This document shows, in pieces, positions 8,522-16,885 of a stretch of DNA of 64,000 nt. The stretch is from Cytobacillus citreus. Lineage in GTDB: Bacteria > Bacillota > Bacilli > Bacillales > Cytobacillaceae. The translations under genes were made by a program, and so were the position numbers. Position 1 is the stretch's first letter. Each line of letters begins with the position of its first letter. The stretch lies in contig NZ_JAGYPM010000006.1 in the NCBI RefSeq assembly GCF_018343665.1, positions 62,001-126,000 of the forward strand. Direction: 5' to 3'. The notes beneath the pieces were generated by a model. The model did not search any database. It had not been told where the DNA came from and saw only the letters and a program-made list of their open reading frames with translations.

Positions 8522-8617
8522 ATGGGCGTGGTAATACCAATAGATACGATTTCATTTGTTTCATCATTCATTATCCCTCAAATAAGGCCAGTTTTTCTTA
8601 TATATATGACTAATTAG
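8522..8617 (+). CDS. Possible 31-residue small ORF
   Basis: TTAGGAGG lies 2-3 bp before ATGGGCGTGG; the frame encodes MGVVIPIDTISFVSSFIIPQ and ends at TAG 8617. It is hydrophobic in the middle and has an unusually good ribosome binding site. No family is recognised. It may be the broken 5' end of a membrane gene. Confidence 0.25.
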   Translation: MGVVIPIDTISFVSSFIIPQIRPVFLIYMTN

Positions 8618-8775
8618 GTCTTTTCTGTTATTCCTGAATTTTTTAGCCTTAAAATGATATGTTCTAAAACAAGGCTTATTAGCAACGAGTAGCATTGAAT
8701 TAGGTACAATGTTGGTAAGAGGGATTAGCCTCTTTCTACATCTAAAATTATTACTTTCATAATTATTTCCCCCTC

Positions 8776-9414
8776 TTATCCAAGGTCAGGAGTCTTTAAA
8801 GCGGTGAGTTCTAAATTTCTAATATCACTCTCTTTACCTGCTCCATCAATAATTAAGTTAACTGTCCCCATTGGATTTTGTTCTTTAATGTATTGGTCTT
8901 CAGCAGGCATCCATAAATCTTCCCATAAGTGGCGCTTTTCTTCACCATCACGGTCAATACCTCTTGAAAGTCTTAATTCTTCGGGAGTATCAACCCAAAT
9001 TTTAAAATTATAATAGTTGTTTAGAGTTTTTATTAATGAATAACATCCCTCAATTACCACTAGTCCGCCAGAAGGAACATTATGCCACTCAGCCATAATA
9101 TCTTTCTCCCAATCATATCTTTGGTATTTGGTTTGCTCATTATTGCTTAGTGGCTCAAGAACTTGTTTTTTTACACGTTCACTATCCCAATTTCCACCAA
9201 TTGCCTTATTACTTACTAGCTTTCTAAATGCTGATGGCTTATAGAAATCATCCATATGAATGATAGTAACATTATTCCCTCCTACTTCTTTAAATGATTG
9301 AGCTAAAGTGCTTTTCCCAGCTCCACCACAACCATCAATACCTAGCAAAAAAGTTTGATCTTTTAATTTTTTGTCCATAAATGTTTTATATAAATCTGCT
9401 ACTAATATATTCAT
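8776..9414 (-). CDS. Uridine kinase-like P-loop kinase
   Basis: A 212-residue cytoplasmic NTPase/kinase. The Walker A motif GIDGCGGAGKST lies at about residues 25-36. A DDFYKP motif (about 57-62), typical of the uridine kinase/phosphoribulokinase fold, follows, then a VVIEGCYSL strand (Walker B region, about 118-126) and an RGIDRDGEEKR lid region. The family phosphorylates nucleosides or other small hydroxyl substrates. It stands alone with AAGGGG before the start. The substrate is unknown. Confidence 0.75.
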   Translation of the reverse strand: MNILVADLYKTFMDKKLKDQTFLLGIDGCGGAGKSTLAQSFKEVGGNNVTIIHMDDFYKPSAFRKLVSNKAIGGNWDSERVKKQVLEPLSNNEQTKYQRYDWEKDIMAEWHNVPSGGLVVIEGCYSLIKTLNNYYNFKIWVDTPEELRLSRGIDRDGEEKRHLWEDLWMPAEDQYIKEQNPMGTVNLIIDGAGKESDIRNLELTALKTPDLG

Positions 9415-9499
9415 AAATAAACCCCTTTTTAATATTAGTTATTGATTTTGAAAATATAGTTGGCCAAGGTAAGGAACTCTAAATTTAGAAATAACTCAC

Positions 9500-9640
9500 T
9501 TAATAGTTCCTTAATCGATCTTTCAACTCAGATGTTTTTTCCTTTTCACAATAAAAACACCCCTTTAGATAACCATATCCAAAGGGGTAAAACGGTGCAA
9601 CTTTTTATAAACAGCGTGACTTTATATCAAAGCCGCAATC
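9500..9640. repeat. Diverged tnsA-stub/hairpin/end element (copy 1)
   Basis: ACACCCCTTT-N-AAAGGGGT hairpin (about 9548-9579) preceded on its left by a decayed minus-strand KRKK-TSEL reading and followed by GTGCAACTTTTTATAAACAG and CGTGACTTTAT. The same order (KRTS stub, CCCCTTT hairpin, ACTTT sites) is repeated at 26007-26215 and 42954-43125. I interpret these as the right ends of Tn7-like elements. This copy is the most degraded. Confidence 0.4.
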
Positions 9641-9684
9641 ATGTTCAATGACATTATTTTTGGTATCCATATTTACTTGATCGG

Positions 9685-9779
9685 TTAATCCGTCTCTGTT
9701 CTTTCCTCAGTGCTTTTTCCGCAGGCAGCCAAAGCAAAAATAATCGAAAGTATCACGAGGGTAAAATTCCTTTTTTCAT
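9685..9779 (-). pseudogene. Lipoprotein signal-peptide stub, frameshifted
   Basis: The minus-strand ATGAAAAAA start, after a one-base slip in the A run, reads RNFTLVILSIIFALAACGKS and stops 10 residues later. The LAAC lipobox is typical of Bacillus lipoproteins. Only the leader survives; no mature domain follows. It lies 40 bp downstream of the binding-protein gene. Confidence 0.4.
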
Positions 9780-9818
9780 GTATTTTACTCCGATTTTTTT
9801 TTGATTTAAGGCTCGTCC

Positions 9819-10622
9819 TTACTTCCAGCCCCATTTTTGAAAGATTTGGTGGGATTCTTCCGTTTTTAAATAATCTATGAATTGCTGTGCCTCTTTTTTC
9901 TGATCGGTGATTTTCGTCAGGGCGATCGGCGTTCCACGATAGAGCTTTTCTTCTTCAGGCAGTTCGACCAGGTCGGTCACATCCTGGAGCCGGTAATGCC
10001 ATGATTCATAGGTAATCCAGGCGTCCAGGCTGGAATTCGATTTCCATCGTTCAATGGCTTCGGCACTCGACTTTACAGAAAGGTTAATATTTTGGGAAAT
10101 GCCTTCGATCAGCCCTTTTCTGCCTGCCATGTCTTCCCACAGGCCAAGCTGGCCAGCCCCATTCACATCGAGTATTTTTACTCCATTTTTCGTTAAATCC
10201 TCCAGGCTTTCAATCTTCTTAGGATTTCCTTTCCTCACCAATATTCCTGCAGCACGCGGGTAAAGCTCCGTTCGTGATTTAGTGTCGATCATTTCGGGAT
10301 GGTTAAAGATGAAGTCCTGCAGCATATACTCGGAGCCACCGAAAATAATATCTGCATCTTGCTTTGCCTGGCCGATCCAATTGCCCTCTGGTCCGGCTGT
10401 TACTACCACCTTGATTCCCGTTTCAGCTGAAAAATGTTCAGCAGCTTCCTTGATTGGTCCAAGTGGTCCGCCCGGTCCGTACACCCGGATGACATGATCA
10501 CTCTGACTGGAATTTGGTGTTGCCTGGGACGCCGGTTTACGGTCCATTTTTGCATAGGCTGACAATCCGGCAGCCGTAATGACAAAGAGAAATAAAGCTG
10601 ATAAGAACACAATCTTCTTCAT
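9819..10622 (-). CDS. Extracellular ModA-like substrate-binding protein
   Basis: A 267-residue secreted protein. Residues 1-25 form a signal peptide (FLSALFLFVITAAGLSAYA) with an AYA-K cleavage site and no lipobox cysteine. The mature part is a type II periplasmic-binding fold of the molybdate-binding/SBP_bac_11 kind: VIRVYGPGGPLGPIKEAAE, FSAETGIKV, DADIIFGGSEYM, GILVRKGNPKKI. No permease or ATPase genes are adjacent, so it is an orphan or works with a distant transporter. The ligand is unknown; an oxyanion is only one possibility. Confidence 0.75.
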   Translation of the reverse strand: MKKIVFLSALFLFVITAAGLSAYAKMDRKPASQATPNSSQSDHVIRVYGPGGPLGPIKEAAEHFSAETGIKVVVTAGPEGNWIGQAKQDADIIFGGSEYMLQDFIFNHPEMIDTKSRTELYPRAAGILVRKGNPKKIESLEDLTKNGVKILDVNGAGQLGLWEDMAGRKGLIEGISQNINLSVKSSAEAIERWKSNSSLDAWITYESWHYRLQDVTDLVELPEEEKLYRGTPIALTKITDQKKEAQQFIDYLKTEESHQIFQKWGWK

Positions 10623-10683
10623 GATTCTTCCTCCATTTCACACATGATTTTTAGCGGTACTATTAATGGAAACGAAGGGAGGC

Positions 10684-10697
10684 TGTAAACGGTTTGA
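10684..10697. promoter_or_regulatory. cre-like site
   Basis: TGTAAACGGTTTGA fits the CcpA consensus TGWNANCGNTNWCA with one mismatch. It lies about 60 bp upstream of the binding-protein start, suggesting carbon catabolite control. Confidence 0.4.
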
Positions 10698-10864
10698 TTA
10701 TAACTGCAAAATAGTTAGAAAGTTTCATAAATCTATTGAAAATTAGTCTGGTGAAGAATAAATAAATGATTTATGGTTCATCGAAGTTTAGTGTTGGCAA
10801 GGAAGATTTCTTTGCTAGAGTTAGTGGATAAGCTCCTTCTCAACTCTAATAGGTTGAGAAGGAC

Positions 10865-11165
10865 CTACCCTTGCTTATGTGGTTCTACCCGAATAATTAA
10901 CTTATTAGCTGTTGCATAGACCATCGCGATAAAGTTTTTGGTTGTTCTATATCCTCTAGCTTTACGCTTTGCAGCTTGAACTAGACTGTTAATGCCTTCA
11001 AGGAGGCCATTTGTTGTCATCTTTGAAACGAACCATCTTAATATTCCTTGTTCATGTTTTTTCAACGTCTGGTCAACCTTTACCATTGGTTCTAATTGAG
11101 AACGGATTGCCCAGTTATACCATTCTTGAAAATAAAATGGAGCAAAGAGATTAGACTTCGTCCAT
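10865..11165 (-). pseudogene. ISL3-family transposase C-terminal remnant
   Basis: The minus strand reads SNLFAPFYFQEWYNWAIRSQ and continues in the same frame through HEQGILRWFVSKMTTNGLLE, then GINSLVQAAKRKARGYRTTK to a stop at 10865. NGLLEGIN-LVQAAKRKARGYR is the hallmark C-terminus of ISL3 (IS204/IS1001/IS1096/IS1165) transposases. All catalytic aspartates upstream are missing. Confidence 0.85.
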
Positions 11166-11290
11166 GAGTTTTAACTTTTGGACATAAAAAAGGTTCATAA
11201 AAGGTCATCAAAAAACACCTAATTAAGAGGGCAGTGAAAAACTGGAGGTTTTTGAAAGCATAACCGATTTTCATCAATATAAAGACAACA

Positions 11291-11335
11291 GAAGAAGCGA
11301 ACAGCCTATATATAGTAGGTCGTTAGCTTCTTTTT
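11291..11335 (+). terminator. Hairpin with T run
   Basis: AAGAAGC-AAC pairs with GTT-GCTTCTT and is followed by TTTTCTCTTT. There is no clear gene upstream on this strand; it may be a leftover of the ISL3 region. The rest of 11166-11499 shows nothing else. Confidence 0.4.
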
Positions 11336-11499
11336 CTCTTTAAACGGACTTTTTCAGTGGCTTCCTAATTAACGGTGTATTTTTTACACTACTAATGTTA
11401 ATGAAATTAACAAATAAAGGTAGGTGTCGTTAATAATGGAAGAAAGAAATAGGTAACAAAACAAAAATAGACCTTTTCCAAAAAAATAGAAAGACCTGT

Positions 11500-12246
11500 T
11501 TACGTATACCCTAGTTCATAAGAAAGTTGATGTGCTGTTTTGGTTACTTGTTTGGCTATACTTTCTAATTTCTCAGCATCGGTATCATATTCAAAACACT
11601 CTGCACTAATAGCTGCAATCGGTTCCCCATTTAAATCAAACACTGGTGCAGCTACTGAAACAGTTCCCTTTGTTTTTTCACCCAAGCTTATGGAGTACCC
11701 TTTTTCATTAATCTGCTCAAGCTGCTCGATTAGCTTTTTCCTATCTTGCTCATCTACTGTCCCCAAAAATTGTATTTGAACATCTCTCTTGGAAAAAGCA
11801 AGTAGTACTTTATTTGCTGCTCCAATAGGATAAGGAATTTTTTCACCAATCATATCTATAATACGAACATTTTTAGGGCTATCCACTCGATCAATAATAA
11901 TAGAGGTAAACTGCTTTGAAATGTTTAAATATATTGTTTCACGAACATTATGAGCAAGCACCTCTAATAATGGATGTGCTTTTTCTCTTATGTCGGTATC
12001 ATGGTACATTTTCAATCCAAGTTGAAGCCATGTATAACCTAATCGAAACTCCTTTTTGTCTTCATTTCTTTCCACTAAATCAAAGGTTTCTAAAGTATAT
12101 AATAATCGGTAAATAGTGCTAGTTGGTAATTCTGTCTCACTAAAAATTTCTTGTACAGAAAAAAATCGTTTAGGATGCTTTGCTAGTACATTTACGATCA
12201 TCATTGCTCTCTCAATTGACTGAATCATCGCTATTCCTCCCTTCAT
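11500..12246 (-). CDS. IclR-family transcriptional regulator
   Basis: A 248-residue regulator. The N-terminal winged HTH (residues about 10-70: SIERAMMIVNVLAKHPKRFF, then ETELPTSTIYRLLYTLETF) is followed by the IclR effector domain (about 80-245: ETIYLNI, VRIIDMIGEKIPYPIGAANK, KGTVSVAAPVFD, PIAAISAE). It is divergent from the symporter/peptidase operon, the usual position of an IclR protein that controls its neighbour. The inducer is probably an amino acid or breakdown product, by context. Confidence 0.88.
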   Translation of the reverse strand: MKGGIAMIQSIERAMMIVNVLAKHPKRFFSVQEIFSETELPTSTIYRLLYTLETFDLVERNEDKKEFRLGYTWLQLGLKMYHDTDIREKAHPLLEVLAHNVRETIYLNISKQFTSIIIDRVDSPKNVRIIDMIGEKIPYPIGAANKVLLAFSKRDVQIQFLGTVDEQDRKKLIEQLEQINEKGYSISLGEKTKGTVSVAAPVFDLNGEPIAAISAECFEYDTDAEKLESIAKQVTKTAHQLSYELGYT

Positions 12247-12331
12247 TTATTGTAACGAACTTTTTCCTATTTAAATAGATATATTCTCCAATTAATTCAT
12301 GGAATAGAGTGAATCTTTCTAAGAATACAAA

Positions 12332-12419
12332 TTGACAATTAATTATTTTTCCTTTACGATAAATTATATTCCATTATATGAATTAAATTTCATATAGCGA
12401 AAAAATGTAAACGGTTTAA
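12332..12419 (+). promoter_or_regulatory. Promoter, palindromic operator and cre-like site of the symporter operon
   Basis: TTGACA (12332-12337) and TACGAT (12355-12360) are 17 bp apart. Downstream is the perfect inverted repeat TATATGAA-ttaaat-TTCATATA (12375-12396), a good candidate IclR site. Next comes TGTAAACGGTTTAA (12406-12419), which matches the CcpA cre consensus with one mismatch. Together they suggest specific control plus catabolite repression. Confidence 0.55.
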
Positions 12420-12445
12420 TCAACGAGATATGGGGGGATTTACAT

Positions 12446-13849
12446 TTGGATTTGATGACAAAGATTACAGATTTTATTTGGGGTATACCGATGATGACCC
12501 TTCTTGTTTTTGGAGGAATCTTTTTTACAATACGTTTAGGATTTTTACAATTTGTAAAACTACCTCATATCCTAAGTGAGACTTTCGGAAAAATTTTTAA
12601 GAAAAATAACGAAGGTGAAGGGACTGTTACTCCTTTTCAAGCTACTACCAGTGCTCTTGCATCTACACTCGGTGCGGCAAATTTAGTTGGTGTTCCTGTA
12701 GCTATTGCACTTGGTGGTCCAGGGGCAGTTTTTTGGATGTGGGTTGTAGCCATTTTCGGCATAGCGACTAAATATTCCGAAGTTGTTCTTGGAATGAAAT
12801 ATCGGGAAAAGAATAAACAAGGCGAATACGTTGGTGGCCCAATGTATTATATGAAAAACGGATTAAAATGGAAGAAAGTAGCTATATTCTTTTCTTTTGC
12901 CTTAATGATCGAAATTGTTGCAAGTATAATGGTCCAAACAAACTCGATTACTCAATCTATTTCAGGATCATTTTCGATTCCAGCTATTGTCGTAGGTATT
13001 GGCCTGCTTATTATTGTATACCTTAGCGTTTCCGGCGGTATTAAATCTATCGGAAGTAAAACAGAAAAATTTGTTCCATTTATGGTTGCTTTTTATATGA
13101 TTGGAGTCGTAATTACTCTTATTTACTACTTCAAAGAAATACCTGAGGCAATTAGTTTAATTTTCACATCTGCATTCCAGCCAATCGCTGCAGCAGGTGG
13201 TTTTGCTGGAGCAGGAATAGCTCAAGCGATTCGTTGGGGATTAGCAAGGGGACTATATTCTAACGAAGCAGGTATGGGTACTGCACCTATTGCACATGCG
13301 ACTGCACAAAATGTACATCCTGCTAAACAAGGTTTCTGGGGAGCATTTGAAGTAATTGTAGACACACTGATTGTCTCAACAATGACAGCTCTTGTCGTTC
13401 TCGCTTCTGGTGCTTGGAAAGAATTAAGTGCTGATAATGCTGTATTAATGATAACAAAAGCTTTTTCTCCTGTATTTGGAGAAACATTTGCAGGTATATT
13501 TGTATCCGTTGTACTGTTTACGCTTGTTATTACTACCATACTCGTTATTGCTTTTTATGGCGAAAAACAAGCCGAGTTTTTATTTGGTAGCAAATTTGCA
13601 TTATTTATGCGTTTCGTATACTTAGGAGCTATTGTCGTTGGTTCAATTGGTGGCTTACAATTTATTTGGAAGTTCCTTGATCTATTATTAGCAGTGGTCG
13701 TTGTTCCTAATATGATTGCTATTTTATTCTTAAGCAAAGAAGTAAAAATGATTACCGATGATTATTTCAACAGATATCTAGTGAACAAAAAAAGGGGTAA
13801 TATTCATGCATCAACAACTCAGTCAATTACCAATCGAACATCAAATTGA
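12446..13849 (+). CDS. AgcS-family sodium:amino-acid (alanine/glycine) symporter
   Basis: A 467-residue membrane protein with about 10-11 helices. AgcS hallmarks are GGPGAVFWMWVVAIFGIATK near residue 90 with YSEVVLGMKYRE, GGPMYYMKNGL, and GLARGLYSNEAGMGTAPIAH near residue 270. It imports small amino acids with sodium. The start is TTG at 12446, with GGGGGG about 8 bp before it. The 3' end overlaps the peptidase start by 44 nt. The coupling suggests it delivers a substrate or product of the peptidase. Confidence 0.9.
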   Translation: MDLMTKITDFIWGIPMMTLLVFGGIFFTIRLGFLQFVKLPHILSETFGKIFKKNNEGEGTVTPFQATTSALASTLGAANLVGVPVAIALGGPGAVFWMWVVAIFGIATKYSEVVLGMKYREKNKQGEYVGGPMYYMKNGLKWKKVAIFFSFALMIEIVASIMVQTNSITQSISGSFSIPAIVVGIGLLIIVYLSVSGGIKSIGSKTEKFVPFMVAFYMIGVVITLIYYFKEIPEAISLIFTSAFQPIAAAGGFAGAGIAQAIRWGLARGLYSNEAGMGTAPIAHATAQNVHPAKQGFWGAFEVIVDTLIVSTMTALVVLASGAWKELSADNAVLMITKAFSPVFGETFAGIFVSVVLFTLVITTILVIAFYGEKQAEFLFGSKFALFMRFVYLGAIVVGSIGGLQFIWKFLDLLLAVVVVPNMIAILFLSKEVKMITDDYFNRYLVNKKRGNIHASTTQSITNRTSN

Positions 13850-15470
13850 AAAACTCACAATCAGTCTAGTAAACATCAATAGCATTAATGGTACAGCAGG
13901 TGAAGGGAAAATTATCGAATTTGTTTATGATACGATGCAGACGTTCCCTTACTATCAAAAAAACCCTTCATTATTGTGGACAACTGATGTTAAAAATGAC
14001 CCAATCGGACGTAAGAATCTTTTTGCATGCGTCAAAAGTCCAAAAGAAACAACAAAAACAATTATTTACCACTCACATCTTGACACAGTGGATATAGAAG
14101 ACTATGGAAATTCAAAGGAATATGCATTGTCACCACAACATCTTGAGGAATTCTTTAAAACTTACAATGGAAATAAAGATGTACAAAAGGATGCACTCAG
14201 CGGTGATTGGATGTTTGGACGTGGTGCTGTTGATATGAAAAGTGGCGCAGCTGTACATATTGCCAACATTCTTTATTTCTCCAATCATCTTGAAGAACTA
14301 GATGGTAACTTATTACTGATTTTAAATGGCGGAGAAGAATCTGAGCATGATGGCATTATTGATGCTTTAGATGAGCTGAGTCGCTTAAAAATAGAAGAAA
14401 ATTTAGATTTTCTAATGGCTATCAATACTGACTTTACGACACCTTTATACAGAAATGACCCGCATCGTTATATATATACAGGCGTTGCAGGCAAGCTTCT
14501 TCCTTCCTTCCATATCTATGGTCGTGAAGTACATGTGGGAGATACGTTAAGTGGTATTGATCCAAACTATATTGCAGCTAAAATTACTGAACGTATTCAT
14601 AATAACTTTGAATTAACTAAGCAAATTGAAGGAGAAACAATCCTACCTCCTACTTGCTTACACCAACGTGATACAAAGGAAACGTATACTGTTCAAACCG
14701 CTTCTGCAAGCCATATTTATTTTAATTATTTTTTATATGAAGAAACACCAAATCAAGTTATCAATAAGCTTAAGACTGTAACACAGCAAGTTTGTTTAGA
14801 AGCAGAGCAATATTTGCAACAACAATATGAAAAATATGTTGAGTTCTCAAAAGTACCAAAGAGCGATTTATCATGGCATCTAGAAGTTGTGACTTACCAT
14901 GAATTTATTGCCTATTTAAATCAAAAAGGCATAAATACGGAATTAATTATTAAAGAAGTTTTAGAAAAAAATGTTGGACAGGAATCTCGTCATCAAGCAT
15001 TTGCCATCGTGAATGCACTGCAAAAAGCAGATCCAGAGTATAGACCTCGTGTCATTTTATTTTTCGCTCCTCCTTTCTTACCTCATAATTATTTTAAAGA
15101 AAATGTGGAGCGCGACCAATTACTAAAGCAAACCATTACAAAAGTTGTCGATGAAGTTGCGAGTGAAACAGGTGAACAATTTGAAGTTAAAAGATTTTTC
15201 CCTTATTTAGCGGATGGTAGCTTCCTATCTATTCATGCTACCGAAAAAGAACTGTATGAATTGCTTGGTAATTTTCCAGAATGGGAGACACTGTATCCTG
15301 TACCGTTTGAAAGAATAAGAGCATTAAACATTCCTTCTGTGACAATGGGTGTTTACGGGAAAGACGGTCATAAATGGACAGAAAGAGTTTTTAAACCTTA
15401 TTCATTTGGCATTCTCCCAAGCCTGATCCGTAAAACAACGAATGAATTATTCAAAGTGCATCACCATTAA
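13806..15470 (+). CDS. M20-family peptidase, RocB-like
   Basis: A 554-residue zinc metallohydrolase resembling Bacillus RocB, which belongs to the arginine utilisation set. Metal-site motifs are IIYHSHLDTVDIEDYG (His/Asp) near residue 92, MFGRGAVDMKSGAAVH near 137 and LNGGEESEHDG near 176, the last containing the base Glu-Glu. AAAGGGG precedes the ATG, which lies inside the symporter's last 15 codons in another frame. The length is normal for RocB. The reaction of RocB itself is not well defined; amidohydrolase or peptidase activity is expected. Confidence 0.85.
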   Translation: MHQQLSQLPIEHQIEKLTISLVNINSINGTAGEGKIIEFVYDTMQTFPYYQKNPSLLWTTDVKNDPIGRKNLFACVKSPKETTKTIIYHSHLDTVDIEDYGNSKEYALSPQHLEEFFKTYNGNKDVQKDALSGDWMFGRGAVDMKSGAAVHIANILYFSNHLEELDGNLLLILNGGEESEHDGIIDALDELSRLKIEENLDFLMAINTDFTTPLYRNDPHRYIYTGVAGKLLPSFHIYGREVHVGDTLSGIDPNYIAAKITERIHNNFELTKQIEGETILPPTCLHQRDTKETYTVQTASASHIYFNYFLYEETPNQVINKLKTVTQQVCLEAEQYLQQQYEKYVEFSKVPKSDLSWHLEVVTYHEFIAYLNQKGINTELIIKEVLEKNVGQESRHQAFAIVNALQKADPEYRPRVILFFAPPFLPHNYFKENVERDQLLKQTITKVVDEVASETGEQFEVKRFFPYLADGSFLSIHATEKELYELLGNFPEWETLYPVPFERIRALNIPSVTMGVYGKDGHKWTERVFKPYSFGILPSLIRKTTNELFKVHHH

Positions 15471-15489
15471 GACAAAACAAAAAATATAT

Positions 15490-15531
15490 GCATCTCCTTG
15501 ATTGTTGATACAGATTAAGGAGATGCCTTTT
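15490..15531 (+). terminator. Rho-independent terminator of the symporter-peptidase operon
   Basis: GCATCTCCTT pairs perfectly with AAGGAGATGC around a 17-nt loop, followed by CTTTT. It starts 20 bp after the stop codon. Confidence 0.8.
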
Positions 15532-15554
15532 CGTATAAGCTTACATATTATAGA

Positions 15555-15733
15555 TGTTGCTTTGAAATAAAGTTTGATCAAAAGCGTTCGACAAACCTAT
15601 ATTTTACGGCAAAAGAAAAGAATCCATTTTGAAAAAAGATTGATTAAAATGAATTCTTCTCTAGCAAATTTAAATTTGGGTTTTATAAAAAAGTTTGATC
15701 AATTTCTATCTATGTTGTTCCATAATCGCGCCT
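15555..15733 (+). mobile_element. Solo Tn7-like end, family 1, ending in the GCGCC palindrome
   Basis: It starts TGTTGCTTTGAAATAAAG and carries three spaced sites of the form AA(A/T)AAAG(T/A)TTGAT(C/T)AAA near 15566, 15635 and 15690. It ends in ATAATCGCGCC, the core of the repeated element described below. The TGT terminus and AATAAAGT-type sites resemble the TnsB-site array of a Tn7 left end. No transposase is attached. Confidence 0.55.
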
Positions 15734-15785
15734 GTGTAATGAAAATATAGTCATTTAAAAATAAGTTGCTAAAGGTGCATTCTTA

Positions 15786-15979
15786 TGTGATAAACAGTCT
15801 TGATTCTTATCATAAAGTTGTTTCATTTTACGTTTTCACAGGGAATACATGACGCTCTTTTCGAAAATAAAGTTGTTTAAAAAACGGTGTAATGCAGGTT
15901 TCTACGGTCATTTTTAAACAACTTTATTATTTTTCAAACGACTTTATTGTAAATGAAATAACTTTATTGTCACTCGACA
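15786..15979 (-). mobile_element. Tn7-like end, family 2, with abutting AATAAAGTTGTTT sites
   Basis: Read from the right on the minus strand it begins TGTCGAGTGACAATAAAG and has three sites (AATAAAGTTATTT, AATAAAGTCGTTT, AATAAAGTTGTTT) about 22 bp apart, the tight spacing seen in a Tn7 right end. Two further sites (near 15811 and 15864) face the other way. No 5-bp target duplication is visible around 15555-15979, so this is not a clean mini-element. Confidence 0.55.
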
Positions 15980-16074
15980 GGTGAACAGTGCTTGTATACC
16001 TTAAAGTAAAGGTAGTTTTAGCCTAATAGATTTTTTGAAAAGTAGCATATCGACTGCTGTTTCACACGATCTTA

Positions 16075-16836
16075 TTATGCCAGAAGCCCTCCATCAATGA
16101 CATAATGGCTTCCTGTGATGAAAGAAGCATTATCTGAGGCTAAAAACAAAACAAGTTCTGCAATTTCCTCGGGCCGAGCATAACGCTTCATCGGTACCTT
16201 CGCCAAAGTTTTTTCTCTCACCAGTTTTGCATGATCTGGTGCTATACTCTCCTCAATGGCCTGCATCATCCGGGTGTCGACATAGCCAGGGCAGATTGCA
16301 TTCACGCGAACCCCAGTTTCTGCTGATTCTATAGATGCTGTTTTGGTCAATCCGATCACTGCATGTTTTGAGGCAGAATAGGGAGCCAAGCCGACGGAGC
16401 CTCTTAACCCCGTAATGGATGCCATATTAATGATACTTCCTGATCTTTGCTCCATCATGATTGCCAAAACATGCTTTAAACCCAAAAAGACACCTTTTAT
16501 ATTGACATTCAGCACCTTATCAAAATCTTCGGAAGAAGTTTCTATAATAGAAGCCCTCTTTCCTTCAATTCCCGCATTATTAAAGAAAACATCAATTTTC
16601 CCGTATTTCTTTTTAGTTTGCTGAACAAAATTCTTTACTTGCTCTTCACTTGTCACATCTGCGGTTTGAAGCAAATAATCCTCTAGCTCTAGTTCCTTAG
16701 CTAGAGATTCTAGTGCTTTGGGATTCAAATCTACTAACGCCAGTTTCGCTCCATGTTTAGCAAATAAACGAGCCGTTTCCTTTCCAATTCCCCCCGCAGC
16801 CCCTGTGATTAATACGACTTTTTCTTCAAAACCCAT
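16075..16836 (-). CDS. SDR-family alcohol dehydrogenase/oxidoreductase
   Basis: A classical short-chain dehydrogenase. The frame is open to 16956, but AGGGGGAAGCG precedes the ATG at 16836, giving the normal 253 residues. Visible motifs are TGAAGGIG (11-18), NNAG (86-89), catalytic Ser140 region, YSASK with Tyr153 and Lys157, and PG-V near 183. It is the last gene of a minus-strand set with transporter, aldehyde dehydrogenase, Baeyer-Villiger monooxygenase, esterase and alcohol dehydrogenase. In that setting it would oxidise a cyclic secondary alcohol to the ketone (inference). Confidence 0.88.
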   Translation of the reverse strand: MGFEEKVVLITGAAGGIGKETARLFAKHGAKLALVDLNPKALESLAKELELEDYLLQTADVTSEEQVKNFVQQTKKKYGKIDVFFNNAGIEGKRASIIETSSEDFDKVLNVNIKGVFLGLKHVLAIMMEQRSGSIINMASITGLRGSVGLAPYSASKHAVIGLTKTASIESAETGVRVNAICPGYVDTRMMQAIEESIAPDHAKLVREKTLAKVPMKRYARPEEIAELVLFLASDNASFITGSHYVIDGGLLA

Positions 16837-16885
16837 TACGCTTCCCCCTAACTGATTTCTTTTGCAGACATCAAGTCCATGTTCC

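Noticed and set aside
15555..15979. A complete mini-Tn7-like element
   Set aside because: The two ends belong to different site families and the 5 bp outside (ATAGA and GGTGA) are not a target duplication.
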